This document shows positions 24,945-35,306 of a stretch of DNA of 64,000 nt, in pieces (position 1 is the first letter of the stretch; each line of letters starts with the position of its first letter). A model generated the notes under the pieces. The model did no database searches and was not told the DNA's origin. It saw only the letters and a list, made by a program, of their open reading frames with translations. A program made the translations under genes and the position numbers. Source of the stretch: Amycolatopsis coloradensis (GTDB lineage Bacteria > Actinomycetota > Actinomycetes > Mycobacteriales > Pseudonocardiaceae); NCBI RefSeq assembly GCF_037997115.1, contig NZ_CP150484.1, forward strand, positions 2,622,594-2,686,593, written 5' to 3'.

Positions 24945-26402
24945 GTGACTGGTAGCAGTAGGCAGGATGGCTCGCGCCTCGGCGCAGAGACGAACACCTT
25001 CGCTTCCTCCGGTTCGGTTGCCGTGCTCGACCGCGACACTCAGTACGGCGAGCTGGACTACTCCGACGATCCGCGCATCACGCACCAGGACGTCCTGGCC
25101 GCGCTCGGCCCCGACGCCGACACCCTGATGGCCGAGATCGACGTCGACGTCGACGAGCTGATCCGCCTCATCAGCGCCGAGACCACCATGCTCCCGCCGA
25201 TCGTCATCCCGGACGAGCTGGCCGAGGACCGCACCGCGGGCGCGCCGATGAAGGCCGCGACCAAGGACGAGGTCATCTCGAGCGCGACCCGCGTCTGGAA
25301 GAAGCGTTTCCTCAAGGGAACCGTCATGGCGGTGCTGCTCACCCTCGGCGGTGGCGGCGCGGCCGCGATGGCGATGAACAAGAGCGTCACGGTCGACGTC
25401 GACGGCAAGCAGCAGACCGTCCACAGCTTCGGCGACACCGTCGGCGAGGTCCTCGAAGACGCCGGCCTCTCGGTCGGCGCGCACGACTCGCTCTCGCCCT
25501 CGCCTCAGGCCGAGGTGGGCGACGGCGGCGTCATCAAGCTGGAGCGTGGCCGCAAGCTGAACCTGATCGTCGACGGCGCACCGCAGCAGGAGTCCTGGGT
25601 CCGCGCGACCAACCTCGGCGACGCGCTGAACCAGCTCGGTCGTGCCGACCTCGCCAAGGCCGGCACCTGGACTTCGCTCCCTCAGAACGGCGAGCTGCCG
25701 CTCGAAGGCGCCACCGTCGAGGTCAAGACCCTCAAGAACGTCACCGTCTACGACGGCGCGAACGAACCGCGCAAGGTTCAGACCAACTCGGTCACCACCA
25801 AGGAATTCCTCGGTGAGCTCCGGATGACCCTCGGCCCGGACGACGAGGCCGTCGGCGGTCTCGACGTCAAGCTGGTCGACGGCGCCGAGGTCCATATCAG
25901 CCGGACCGGCGTCACCATGGTCAAGCAGAACGAGGAGATCGCGCCGCCCGAGCAGAAGGTCGACGACCCGAACCTCGAAAAGGGCAAGACCAAGGTCGAG
26001 GACCCGGGCACTCCAGGCCAGAAGACCGTGACCTACAAGGTCACCAAGCGCAACGGCAAAGAGGTCGGCCGCGAGAAGGTCTCGGAAGAGGTCCTTACCG
26101 AGGCCAAGCCCAAGATCATCAAGGTCGGTACCAAGAAGCCCGCCGATCCGGTCATCGGAGACGCCGGCGCCTGGGACCGCATCGCTCAGTGCGAGTCGAC
26201 TGGTAACTGGTCCGCCAACACCGGCAACGGCTACTACGGTGGCCTGCAGTTCAACAAGAGCACCTGGGACGCCTACGGCGGCGACCAGTACGCCGCGTAC
26301 CCGCACCAGGCCAGCAAGGCCCAGCAGATCGCTGTCGCCGAGAAGGTCCGCGAGGACCGTGGCGGTTACGGCGCTTGGCCGCACTGTGGCAAGAGGGCCT
26401 GA
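24945..26402 (+). CDS. rpfB: Resuscitation-promoting factor, RpfB type
   Basis: The 485-residue protein is a membrane-anchored peptidoglycan hydrolase that helps revive dormant cells. A single transmembrane segment (about 123-144) is followed by DUF348 repeats (KSVTVDVDGKQQTVHSFGDT, then ENVTVYDG-like copies), a G5 domain (about 310-385) and the C-terminal Rpf transglycosylase domain. The catalytic Glu is in IAQCESTGNWSANTGNGYYG, and two Cys (QCES, PHCGK) form the conserved disulfide. An N-terminal cytoplasmic stretch of about 120 mostly acidic residues precedes the membrane anchor and is unusually long. The start is GTG. It follows tatD as in mycobacteria, but rsmA is separated from it here. 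Confidence 0.95.
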   Translation: MTGSSRQDGSRLGAETNTFASSGSVAVLDRDTQYGELDYSDDPRITHQDVLAALGPDADTLMAEIDVDVDELIRLISAETTMLPPIVIPDELAEDRTAGAPMKAATKDEVISSATRVWKKRFLKGTVMAVLLTLGGGGAAAMAMNKSVTVDVDGKQQTVHSFGDTVGEVLEDAGLSVGAHDSLSPSPQAEVGDGGVIKLERGRKLNLIVDGAPQQESWVRATNLGDALNQLGRADLAKAGTWTSLPQNGELPLEGATVEVKTLKNVTVYDGANEPRKVQTNSVTTKEFLGELRMTLGPDDEAVGGLDVKLVDGAEVHISRTGVTMVKQNEEIAPPEQKVDDPNLEKGKTKVEDPGTPGQKTVTYKVTKRNGKEVGREKVSEEVLTEAKPKIIKVGTKKPADPVIGDAGAWDRIAQCESTGNWSANTGNGYYGGLQFNKSTWDAYGGDQYAAYPHQASKAQQIAVAEKVREDRGGYGAWPHCGKRA

Positions 26403-26421
26403 CGCCAGATCATCCTCCTTT

Positions 26422-26465
26422 CCTGAAGGTCACCGTGCGGGTTCGCCCGCAAGGTGGCCTTCAGG
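26422..26465. terminator. TTCG-capped bidirectional hairpin after rpfB
   Basis: CCTGAAGGTCACC pairs with 26453-26465 with one T-G wobble, continued after a one-base mismatch by TGCGGG/CCCGCA closed by a TTCG tetraloop (26442-26445). The stem is about 20 bp. It lies between the convergent rpfB and DUF222 genes, and its right arm contains the DUF222 stop codon. There is no U-tract. Confidence 0.75.
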
Positions 26466-27468
26466 CCGTTAGGGGCTTCGGAGGCTGAGCCAGGTTCCCG
26501 GCTCTCGGTCTCGAGAGTCTCTCCCACCAGCGCGCGGGCCGTATATGTGCCACGTTCCTCGACGGTTCTCGAACACCTCCACCGCCGTGGGGCGGGCTCT
26601 GGCGGCCCTGAGGCGGCGCCTGGGCGGGCTTAGGACGGTTTGCCGACTCCTCGGCGGGCTCGGCAGCCGGGGACTGCTCGGCGACCTGCTCCGAGCTCTT
26701 CCGGGGCAAAGGGATGTCCGGGCCGGTTTCCGCGAGCTCGACGATCTCCGAGAACGCGTCGCCGCGTCGTTCAGCCGGCGAACGGTCGTCGGCTTCTCCA
26801 TCGGGGGCCGGATAGGCCCGTGGTACCAGGAGCGCGTTCAGGCGGGCGCCTGTCTCGGCATCGAGGTCGCCGCGCATGTCCCAGCGGCCGGTTCGTTTCT
26901 GGCGCAACCAGAAGGCGCTCCGCCGCCTTTGCGGAGCGGGATCGTCTTTGGGTTTTCCATCCGGGTTCAGTTGTGCTAGCAGGTCTGTGCCCGCCACCGT
27001 GACGTCGCGCGGTCTCGCGACGCGGGCGAGCTCGACCAAGCCCTCCTCGGCCTCGAGGCGTGCGCTCGCGGTGACGTGCTCGGGCAGCCTCTTCATGACC
27101 GTGACGATCCGGTCGATGCTGGCCTCGGCCAGCGCGCCGGTGGTGGCCGCAGTACCGGTCAGGGGCGCGACGGGGCCGATCGACGTGCCGTCGCGCGCCC
27201 GTCTCGAATTGAGCGCCAGCGCTCTGCCGGTCACTCTCTGAGCCTCTGCTCGAGGTACCCGGGCCACATGCTCGTAGAAGACGGCGATCGAGTTGTGCCC
27301 GTAGAGCTCACGGACCCCACGTGACTCGATCTCGGCCAGGATCTGGCCGACCTCGGCGACAAGACGTCGCCCTTCGCGTAGCCGCGTCTGCAACTCGTCG
27401 AGAAGCAGTTCGGCGTCACCTTCCGGCAGGTTGAGCGGGAAGGCCTTGGGAATGTTTGTGCTGGTCAT
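26461..27468 (-). CDS. DUF222 protein lacking the HNH nuclease domain
   Basis: From the ATG at 27468 the protein has 335 residues. The first about 225 match DUF222, the N-terminal region of actinobacterial DUF222-HNH proteins, with RTGRWDMRGDLDAETGARLNALL and GDAFSEIVELAETGP. After that point the protein turns into a Pro/Glu/Arg-rich tail, and no C..C..H or HH-N-H motif is found in any frame before the stop. The nuclease domain has therefore been lost or replaced. Such genes are often repeated and mobile-like in actinobacteria. It is inserted between rpfB and rsmA. A longer frame reaches 27654 but has no support. Function is unknown and possibly none. Confidence 0.7.
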   Translation of the reverse strand: MTSTNIPKAFPLNLPEGDAELLLDELQTRLREGRRLVAEVGQILAEIESRGVRELYGHNSIAVFYEHVARVPRAEAQRVTGRALALNSRRARDGTSIGPVAPLTGTAATTGALAEASIDRIVTVMKRLPEHVTASARLEAEEGLVELARVARPRDVTVAGTDLLAQLNPDGKPKDDPAPQRRRSAFWLRQKRTGRWDMRGDLDAETGARLNALLVPRAYPAPDGEADDRSPAERRGDAFSEIVELAETGPDIPLPRKSSEQVAEQSPAAEPAEESANRPKPAQAPPQGRQSPPHGGGGVREPSRNVAHIRPARWWERLSRPRAGNLAQPPKPLTA

Positions 27469-27614
27469 CCCTCGATTGTCGAGGCTGATTCGAACGAATG
27501 CACGGTATCGATCGGGTGGATGATCATTACGCTCCGGCTGCGCCGACCTGCGCCGATCACCCTTGAGTGGGATGCGTGTCGCTTCGGAAAAGCCATCCGG
27601 ATGGTGGGTTCGGA

Positions 27615-28199
27615 TCAGGCTCGCGCCTGGCTCGGGTGATGCATCTGGCCCCACTCCTCGCGGAGCACCCCGTAGACGACGGCATCGTGGACGCCGCCGG
27701 ACCAGCGCCGGGCGCGCCGGAACCGGCCTTCTTCGACGAACCCGAGCCGTCGCCCGACGGCGATCATTCCCGGGTTACCCGAGAACGTGGCGAAGTCCAG
27801 GCGGAGCGCGTCGGTGCGGGAGAACAAGTAGGTCGTCCACATGCGCAAGGCCTCGGTGCCGAATCCGCCGCCCCAGTACCGCTCGTCGTAGATGACCAAC
27901 CCCATCCGTCGCCAGTCGGTCTGCCTGCTTTCCCAGTACCAGCTGACCCGGCCGATCAACCTTCCGTCGCTCAGGTCGCACACGGCGAGGCTGGCGCGGG
28001 GATCGGGCGGCTCGCTCTTGGGCGTGGTGAGTTCCCGTGCCGTGGATTCGGCAGCGGCAGTGGTCGGGGTGCCGAAGTAGGGGCCGTTCGTTTCGTGCCA
28101 AGGCCGCGCGGGATCGAGTAGGTCGCGAAGCGGCCCGAGGTCGGACGGGCGCCAGTCGCGCAGCCGGACTTTGTCACCATCGAGTACGACGTCGTCCAC
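27615..28199 (-). CDS. GNAT family N-acetyltransferase (RimJ/RimL-like)
   Basis: The 194-residue protein is a GCN5-related acetyltransferase. It starts [21 protein letters not shown], has the acetyl-CoA-binding segment [21 protein letters not shown] (motif A) around residue 108, and ends the fold with [23 protein letters not shown] (motif B). RimJ/RimL-type relatives acetylate ribosomal-protein N-termini or small amines, and the acceptor here is unknown. The start is GTG, divergent from rsmA across 40 bp. With the DUF222 gene it forms an insertion between rpfB and rsmA, which are adjacent in mycobacteria. Confidence 0.88.
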   Translation of the reverse strand: MDDVVLDGDKVRLRDWRPSDLGPLRDLLDPARPWHETNGPYFGTPTTAAAESTARELTTPKSEPPDPRASLAVCDLSDGRLIGRVSWYWESRQTDWRRMGLVIYDERYWGGGFGTEALRMWTTYLFSRTDALRLDFATFSGNPGMIAVGRRLGFVEEGRFRRARRWSGGVHDAVVYGVLREEWGQMHHPSQARA

Positions 28200-28239
28200 C
28201 GGCCAATCGTGGCTTACCGGGCCTGGTTACGATCGTCGG

Positions 28240-29076
28240 GTGACTGAACTGCTCGGTCCTGCGGAAATCAGGGCGCTGGCGGCCGAGCTGGACGTGCGTC
28301 CGACCAAGAAGCTCGGCCAGAACTTCGTGCACGATCCCAACACGGTGCGCCGCATCGTCGACCTCTCGGGGATCGGCGAAGGGGACGTCGTCCTGGAGGT
28401 CGGGCCGGGCCTCGGCTCGCTGACACTCGGGCTGCTCGCGACTGGCGCCGAGGTCGTCGCGGTCGAAATCGATCCTGTTCTGGCGGGGCGGCTGCCGAGC
28501 ACCGTGGCCGAACGAGGTGGGGCCGAAAGGCTCACGGTCGTCGGCGCGGACGCGTTGCGGATCACCGCGGACGACCTGCCCGCACGGCCGACGGCGCTCG
28601 TCGCGAACCTGCCGTACAACGTCGCCGTTCCCGTCGTGCTCCACCTGCTCGCCGAACTGCCGTCGCTGACCAGTGGTCTCGTAATGGTTCAGACCGAGGT
28701 CGCGGACAGGATGGCGGCTGGTCCGGGAAGTCGGACTTACGGCGTACCCAGCGTCAAGCTCGCCTGGTACGGGAAGACGCGCAAGGTCGCGGCAGTGCCC
28801 AGGGCGGTGTTCTGGCCTGTTCCGAACGTCGACTCCGCCTTGGTCGCGTTCGAACGGGGCGACGTGGTGTCGTCCGTGGACCGAGAGCGGCTGTTCGCGG
28901 TGGTCGACGCCGCCTTCTCGCAAAGGCGGAAGACCTTGCGCGCCGCGTTGGCGTCGTGGGCCGGTTCCGCCGAACGCGCAGGGGAATTGCTCGAAAAGGC
29001 CGGCATCGACCCCAAGACCCGCGGGGAGCAGCTGGACGTTCATCAGTTCGCCCGGATCGCCGCGGCTGCCGGCTGA
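28240..29076 (+). CDS. rsmA: 16S rRNA (A1518/A1519-N6,N6)-dimethyltransferase
   Basis: The 278-residue enzyme dimethylates two adjacent adenines in helix 45 of 16S rRNA with SAM. Motifs are [18 protein letters not shown], the SAM site [13 protein letters not shown] (motif I), VAVEIDP (motif II), the catalytic [10 protein letters not shown] (motif IV) and [10 protein letters not shown]. The GTG at 28240 is six bases after TACGAT, with no Shine-Dalgarno sequence, so the mRNA is probably leaderless. Loss of this enzyme gives kasugamycin resistance in other bacteria. It is normally followed by ispE in mycobacteria; here a riboswitch-controlled MetN-like gene lies between them. Confidence 0.96.
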   Translation: MTELLGPAEIRALAAELDVRPTKKLGQNFVHDPNTVRRIVDLSGIGEGDVVLEVGPGLGSLTLGLLATGAEVVAVEIDPVLAGRLPSTVAERGGAERLTVVGADALRITADDLPARPTALVANLPYNVAVPVVLHLLAELPSLTSGLVMVQTEVADRMAAGPGSRTYGVPSVKLAWYGKTRKVAAVPRAVFWPVPNVDSALVAFERGDVVSSVDRERLFAVVDAAFSQRRKTLRAALASWAGSAERAGELLEKAGIDPKTRGEQLDVHQFARIAAAAG

Positions 29077-29321
29077 TCACCTGCCACCCGTGTGACCGGA
29101 GCCGCGCGAACGGCGGCAGGTCAAGGCTGTGCGTCTGCGAGATCCACCTCTGGATTCGGCGTGGGCGGACTCGTCTTAGCAGGCAGCGCGCCTAGCGCGG
29201 ATCTGAGATGCCAGTCGGCGTCTCAGAATATGAACAGCCAATCCTGTATGATGGACGCGACCAGACGTGTGATCTGCGCCTACGCGCTTGCTTTCATCCA
29301 GTGGGATCGGTTTTACTCAGT
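29077..29321 (+). other. Non-coding region between rsmA and the SAM riboswitch, with hairpin and promoter
   Basis: No gene is credible here; short frames lack codon bias and homology. CTGAGATGCC (29203-29212) pairs with 29217-29226 around an AGTC loop with one wobble, and may terminate rsmA. TTGCTT (29288-29293) and TTTACT (29312-29317), 18 bp apart, could start transcription at about 29323, just where the aptamer begins. Base composition is less GC-rich than the flanks. Confidence 0.4.
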
Positions 29322-29415
29322 AGGCCATCCCGAGCGACTGAGAGACCTGGCTCGCCGAAGTCGCAGCAACCACCCTCCACAGGGCAGGTGCTACAGCCAG
29401 GACCGATGGAGGCTG
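29322..29415 (+). promoter_or_regulatory. SAM-sensing riboswitch aptamer, SAM-I/SAM-IV clan
   Basis: P1 is CCATC (29325-29329) with GATGG (29405-29409). P2 is GCGACT (29334-29339) with AGTCGC (29359-29364), followed by the conserved AGCAACC. P3 is CCCT/AGGG (29373-29384), followed by GGTGCTA. The P2 loop CCTGGCT (29346-29352) is a perfect 7-bp complement of AGCCAGG (29395-29401), giving the pseudoknot of this clan. There is no P4 hairpin between the pseudoknot strand and P1, which favours SAM-IV or the SAM-I/IV variant. SAM binding should lower expression of the downstream MetN-like gene. Confidence 0.8.
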
Positions 29416-29545
29416 TGCCTAATGAACAGGGTCACCCACCCGCTCCTGCTGACCAGGCGACGTGTCGTCGATGAAGGTCGCCGCACGGTAAGTGCGTGTC
29501 GACGCTCCACCGTTACTGCCTGAGTTCATTCCCTTATCTCTGAAT

Positions 29546-29570
29546 CCGTCCGTTTCCCGGACGGTTACTC
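29546..29570 (+). terminator. Hairpin in the riboswitch expression platform
   Basis: CCGTCCG (29546-29552) pairs perfectly with CGGACGG (29558-29564) around a TTTCC loop, followed by TTACTC. It lies between the aptamer and the MetN-like start codon, so it can serve as the terminator switched by SAM. No unambiguous antiterminator partner was found by eye. Confidence 0.5.
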
Positions 29571-29606
29571 GGTGACGGTCGGCGCGCTCGAAAGAAGCAG
29601 CGCCCC

Positions 29607-30635
29607 ATGTGCATGGAGCCTTTCGTGATCACTGTCGAAAACCTGTCCAAATCCTTTCCCCTCAACGGAAATCCCGTCGTCGCACTGCGCGATGTGAGCG
29701 TGGACATCCAAGCAGGCTCGCTGTTCGGAGTCGTCGGTCCGGCGGGCTCCGGCAAATCGACCCTCGCTCGTTGCATCGGTCTTCAGGAGCGTCCCGACCG
29801 CGGCGTCGTCCGTCTCGACGGCCTCAACACCGGGACACTCGACGGACGCCGGCTCCGCGAAATCCGGCGCCAGGTCGGAGTCGTGAGCACCAAGCCGGAA
29901 TTGCTCGCCGAGCGCACCATCGCCGGCAACATCGCTTCGCCGCTCGAGCAGCTCGGCCTCGACGGGCCGCAGCGCCGCAACCGGGTCGGCAACCTGCTCG
30001 ACCTGGTCGGGCTCACCCCCCGTGCGGGGCAGCGACCGGGCGACTTGTCCGCGGGGCAGCTGCGCCGCGTGGCCATCGCCAAGGCGCTGGCCGCCGGGCC
30101 GTCCGTGCTCCTGGCCGACGACCCGACCGCGGGCGTGCAGCCCGAGGAGTCCGGCGCGGTCCTGACCGTGCTCGACCGCGCGCGCGCCGAGCTCGGCGTC
30201 ACCGTGCTGCTCACCACTCCCGATGCCGGCGTGGTCCGTCGTGTCTGCGACGACGTCGCGGTTCTGGAGGCCGGCGCGATCATCGAACGCGGAACCGTGC
30301 TCGACCTGGTCTCCGACCCGAACAGCCGGACCGCGCAGGCGCTGCTTCCCGCCATCGAAACCGGGCGGGCACAGGCCTCGAAGTACGACCGCGCGGTGGA
30401 CGTCGTGCTCGTCGGCTTCGCCTCGGTCGGTGCGCTGCTGCCGGAGGCCGCCGGTCGCTTCGACGTCGAACTCGCCACCATCGGGGGCGGCCTGACCCGG
30501 ATCGGCGACACGCCGGTCGGCCGGTTCCGCGTCGGGGTGCGTGGTGAGCGCGCGGACGCCGCGCTCGCCTGGATCGCCGAACGTGGCGGTCACGTGACCC
30601 ACCCGGTCCGCGGTCCGCAGGGTGTCGCCGCCTGA
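29607..30635 (+). CDS. MetN-like degenerate ABC ATPase with C-terminal NIL domain
   Basis: The 342-residue protein aligns along its length with MetN, the methionine-importer ATPase: an ABC domain (about 7-235) and a NIL ligand-binding domain (about 264-332). Walker A is intact (GPAGSGKST, 44-52) and the signature is LSAGQ (147-151). The Q-loop Gln is missing (VVSTKPELL), the catalytic Glu is Asp172 in LLADDPTAG, the D-loop is GVQP rather than ALDP, and the H-loop His is Pro205 in LLTTPDAGVV. ATP hydrolysis is therefore doubtful. A SAM riboswitch lies upstream, and no MetI or MetQ gene is nearby. GTG at 29625, with GGAG six bases upstream, may be the real start. Confidence 0.82.
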   Translation: MCMEPFVITVENLSKSFPLNGNPVVALRDVSVDIQAGSLFGVVGPAGSGKSTLARCIGLQERPDRGVVRLDGLNTGTLDGRRLREIRRQVGVVSTKPELLAERTIAGNIASPLEQLGLDGPQRRNRVGNLLDLVGLTPRAGQRPGDLSAGQLRRVAIAKALAAGPSVLLADDPTAGVQPEESGAVLTVLDRARAELGVTVLLTTPDAGVVRRVCDDVAVLEAGAIIERGTVLDLVSDPNSRTAQALLPAIETGRAQASKYDRAVDVVLVGFASVGALLPEAAGRFDVELATIGGGLTRIGDTPVGRFRVGVRGERADAALAWIAERGGHVTHPVRGPQGVAA

Positions 30636-30641
30636 TTTCTC

Positions 30642-30690
30642 CGCGAACGGGCCGCTCAGGACGAACTTCGTCCGGGGCGGCCCGTTCGCG
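30642..30690 (+). terminator. Long hairpin after the MetN-like gene
   Basis: Perfect 14-bp arms (CGCGAACGGGCCGC at 30642-30655 with 30677-30690) enclose a second perfect stem, GGACGAA/TTCGTCC, at 30659-30673. It starts seven bases after the MetN-like stop and separates that gene from ispE, so it should terminate the riboswitch transcript. Confidence 0.7.
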
Positions 30691-30755
30691 TCCGACCCGT
30701 CCGTTCTCTTTCTCCTGGTGACAGCACAAGTGGAGCGGCCACGTAGGCTTGACGC

Positions 30756-31721
30756 GTGCTCGCCGTCGTACCGCCCCCAGTGACCGTCAGGGTTCCCGCC
30801 AAGGTCAACCTGCACCTGTCGGTCGGTGACGTACGCCCGGACGGTTACCACGAGCTGGTGACCGTGTTCCAGGCGCTTTCCCTGACCGACGAGGTGACCG
30901 TCGCGGTCACCGAGGACCCCGGCGTCGAGGTCTACGGCGAAGGTGAAGGTTCCGTACCGACAGGAGCCAACAACCTGGCCTGGAAGGCGGCGCAGGCGTT
31001 GGCGGCCCACGTCGGCAAGGCGGACGGCGAGTCCAAGGTCAGAGTCGTGTTGCGCAAAGGCATCCCGGTCGCGGGCGGGATGGCCGGTGGCAGTGCCGAC
31101 GCGGCCGCGACGCTGGTGGGGCTCGCGTCGCTTTGGAAGCTCGACATCTCCCGGGACGAACTGGCGGGTATCGCCGCGAAGCTCGGTAGTGATGTACCTT
31201 TCGCGCTCTACGGCGGGACAGCGCTGGGCACCGGCCGAGGCGAGCAGCTGGTGCCTGTCTTGTCGAGGCACACCTTCCACTGGGTCCTGGCCTTCGACCA
31301 GCGTGGGCTTTCGACTCCACGGGTGTTCGGCGAGCTGGACAAGTTGCGTGAAGAGGGCAGCCCGCCGCGAATCGGCTCGCACACTCCGGTGGTGGAGGCG
31401 CTGGCATCCGGCGACCCGCGGCAGCTGGCGCTGCTTCTCGGCAATGACCTGCAGGCGGCCGCTGTCTCGTTGCGTCCGGGGCTGCGCCGCACATTGAGGG
31501 CGGGAGTCAACGCGGGTGCGCTCGCCGGCACCGTGTCCGGATCCGGGCCGACCTGTGCGTTCCTGTGCGCGGACGCCCAGTCGGCCGTCGAGGTGGCCGC
31601 GGAGCTGTCCGGCGCGGGTGTCTGTCGCACGGTGCGCGTCGCGCACGGGCCGGTCCCCGGAGCCCGGCTGGTCGGCGGAGACGACGCGCCGCGGCCGTCG
31701 CCGCCTCGGGTGCACGCATGA
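30756..31721 (+). CDS. ispE: 4-diphosphocytidyl-2-C-methyl-D-erythritol kinase
   Basis: The 321-residue GHMP kinase phosphorylates CDP-ME in the MEP isoprenoid pathway. Motifs are [14 protein letters not shown] (substrate loop), the ATP-binding [17 protein letters not shown] and the C-terminal [13 protein letters not shown]. The GTG is six bases after a TAGGCT box and has no Shine-Dalgarno, so a leaderless mRNA is likely. It precedes the ABC-F gene by 67 bp. In mycobacteria ispE directly follows the rsmA homologue; here the MetN-like unit with its own terminator lies between, so ispE has its own promoter. Confidence 0.95.
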   Translation: MLAVVPPPVTVRVPAKVNLHLSVGDVRPDGYHELVTVFQALSLTDEVTVAVTEDPGVEVYGEGEGSVPTGANNLAWKAAQALAAHVGKADGESKVRVVLRKGIPVAGGMAGGSADAAATLVGLASLWKLDISRDELAGIAAKLGSDVPFALYGGTALGTGRGEQLVPVLSRHTFHWVLAFDQRGLSTPRVFGELDKLREEGSPPRIGSHTPVVEALASGDPRQLALLLGNDLQAAAVSLRPGLRRTLRAGVNAGALAGTVSGSGPTCAFLCADAQSAVEVAAELSGAGVCRTVRVAHGPVPGARLVGGDDAPRPSPPRVHA

Positions 31722-31788
31722 GGGTGTCCGAAATGGACACCGACTAATTCGTTCGTGGTGCGAGCTTTTGGAAAGGATCGGCTGAGGC

Positions 31789-33561
<1,773 letters not shown>

Positions 33562-33603
33562 GTTCGCTCGACGGCGAGCGGGCCGTTCAGCGCGGACAGT
33601 AGT

Positions 33604-35304
33604 GTGACGCGCATGAGTCGGTTCGTGGACACGCTCGTCGCCACCGCGGCGGGGCGAGGTCAGCAGCGGGGAATGGTCACCGGGGAGCCCAAGGAGCCGG
33701 TTCGGCGTACGTGGGCCGAGATTCACGAGCAGGCCAAGCGGGTCGCCGGGGGTCTGGTGACGGCTGGGCTGGAGCCCGGCAAAGCGGTCGCGGTACTGGC
33801 GGCGGCGCCGTCGCTGATCGCGCCGACGGTTCAGGCGGTCTGGCTCGCCGGCGGCAGCGTGACGATGCTGCACCAGCCGACGCAGCGCACCGACCTCGCC
33901 GAATGGGCCGAGGACACCGTTCGCGTGCTGCGGATGATCGGGTCCGGCCTGGTTCTGCTCGGTGAGCCGTTCGATCAGCTGGCGCCGGTGCTCACGGAGC
34001 ACGGCATCGCCTTCCAGGTCATCACCGAGCTGCTCGAGGCCGAACCGCTGGCGGAGCCCGTGCCGACAGCCGAATCGGACACGGCGCTCCTGCAGCTGAC
34101 CAGCGGGTCGACGGCCGACCCGAAGGCCGTTCGGATCACCTACGGGAACCTGTATTCGAACGTCAAGGCGATGGTCGACCGGGCAGAGTTCGATTTCGAC
34201 GTCGACGTGATGGTCTCGTGGCTGCCCACCTTCCACGACATGGGGATGGTCGGGTTCCTGACGGTGCCGATGACGTTCGGCGTCGAGCTCGTCAAGATCA
34301 CGCCGCTGGAGTTCCTGTCGGGACCGTTGATCTGGCCGCAGCTGATCAGCAAGTACAACGGCACGACCACGGCCGCGCCGAACTTCGCGTACGCGATCGT
34401 GGGCAGGCGGATGGCCCGTGTCGAGGACGACGACGCGTACGACCTCTCGAAGCTCCGGATCGCGCTGAACGGCGCCGAGCCGATCGACGAAACAGCCGTG
34501 AAGACGTTCGTCGAGGCTGGGGAACGCTTCAAGATGCCCGCCGAATGCGTGTTCCCCGCGTACGGCATGGCGGAGGCGACTCTTGCGGTTTCGTTCGCGC
34601 CGTTGTTCACCGGCTTGACGCTGGACGTGGTCGAGGCCGACGCGCTCGAGGCGGACAACCGCGCGGTGCCGGTCCCCGAGGGCGACCCGCGTCGGGGGAC
34701 CGACGAAGTCCGGTCGTTCGCGGTGCTCGGGCCGCCGCTCGACGGGCTCGAGGCCGAGATCGTCGACGACAAGGGAACGGTGCTCGGAGAACGCGAGGTC
34801 GGGGAGATCCGCCTGCGCGGCGAGGCCGTGACACCGGGGTACCTGACCATGGAAGGGCCGCTCGCGACGCAGGACGAGGACGGCTGGCTGCTCACCGGTG
34901 ACCTCGGCTACCTGGTCGATGGCATGATCGTCATCTGCGGCCGTCGCAAGGACGTCATCATCATGGGCGGCCGGAACCTGTACCCGACCGATATCGAACG
35001 CGCGGCGACCTCGGTCGAGGGGGTCCGAGCGGGGAACGCCGTGGCCGTGCGGCTCGACGCCGGCAGCCGCCGTGAACGGTTCGCCGTCGTGGTCGAATCG
35101 AAACTCGCCGGGGATCCGGAAGCGGAGAAGGCGCTGGCGAAGGAGGTCGCGGCCAAGGTGCGCGGCGCCGTCGACATGCGGCCCTTCGCGGTCGTGGTGC
35201 TCCCGGCGGGAAGCCTGCCCAAGACGCCCTCGGGCAAGGTGAAGCGGGCCGCGACCGCCGTCCAGTTCGCGGACAAGATCGCCAAGAACGCGGCGACCAG
35301 CTGA
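33604..35304 (+). CDS. Fatty acyl-AMP ligase / acyl-CoA synthetase-like protein (Pks16-like)
   Basis: The 566-residue ANL enzyme activates a carboxylic acid as acyl-AMP. Motifs are LQLTSGSTADPKAVRITYGN (A3), SWLPTFHDMGMVGFL, FPAYGMAEATL (A5), LTGDLGYLVDGMIVICGRRKD (A7-A8) and a C-terminal Lys in PKTPSGKVKRAAT (A10). FHDMGMVG is seen in fatty acyl-AMP ligases. The gene occupies the place of M. tuberculosis pks16 (Rv1013), an acyl-activating enzyme despite its name. GTG at 33604 or ATG at 33613 may start it. No carrier protein or PKS is near, so the acceptor is unknown. Confidence 0.85.
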   Translation: MTRMSRFVDTLVATAAGRGQQRGMVTGEPKEPVRRTWAEIHEQAKRVAGGLVTAGLEPGKAVAVLAAAPSLIAPTVQAVWLAGGSVTMLHQPTQRTDLAEWAEDTVRVLRMIGSGLVLLGEPFDQLAPVLTEHGIAFQVITELLEAEPLAEPVPTAESDTALLQLTSGSTADPKAVRITYGNLYSNVKAMVDRAEFDFDVDVMVSWLPTFHDMGMVGFLTVPMTFGVELVKITPLEFLSGPLIWPQLISKYNGTTTAAPNFAYAIVGRRMARVEDDDAYDLSKLRIALNGAEPIDETAVKTFVEAGERFKMPAECVFPAYGMAEATLAVSFAPLFTGLTLDVVEADALEADNRAVPVPEGDPRRGTDEVRSFAVLGPPLDGLEAEIVDDKGTVLGEREVGEIRLRGEAVTPGYLTMEGPLATQDEDGWLLTGDLGYLVDGMIVICGRRKDVIIMGGRNLYPTDIERAATSVEGVRAGNAVAVRLDAGSRRERFAVVVESKLAGDPEAEKALAKEVAAKVRGAVDMRPFAVVVLPAGSLPKTPSGKVKRAATAVQFADKIAKNAATS

Positions 35305-35306
35305 CA

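Noticed and set aside
26461..28199. Mobile element or prophage fragment (DUF222 plus GNAT).
   Set aside because: No transposase, integrase or terminal repeats flank the two genes.
29092..29523. A 143-codon frame between rsmA and the MetN-like gene.
   Set aside because: It crosses the SAM aptamer, has no codon bias or recognisable family and no ribosome binding site.
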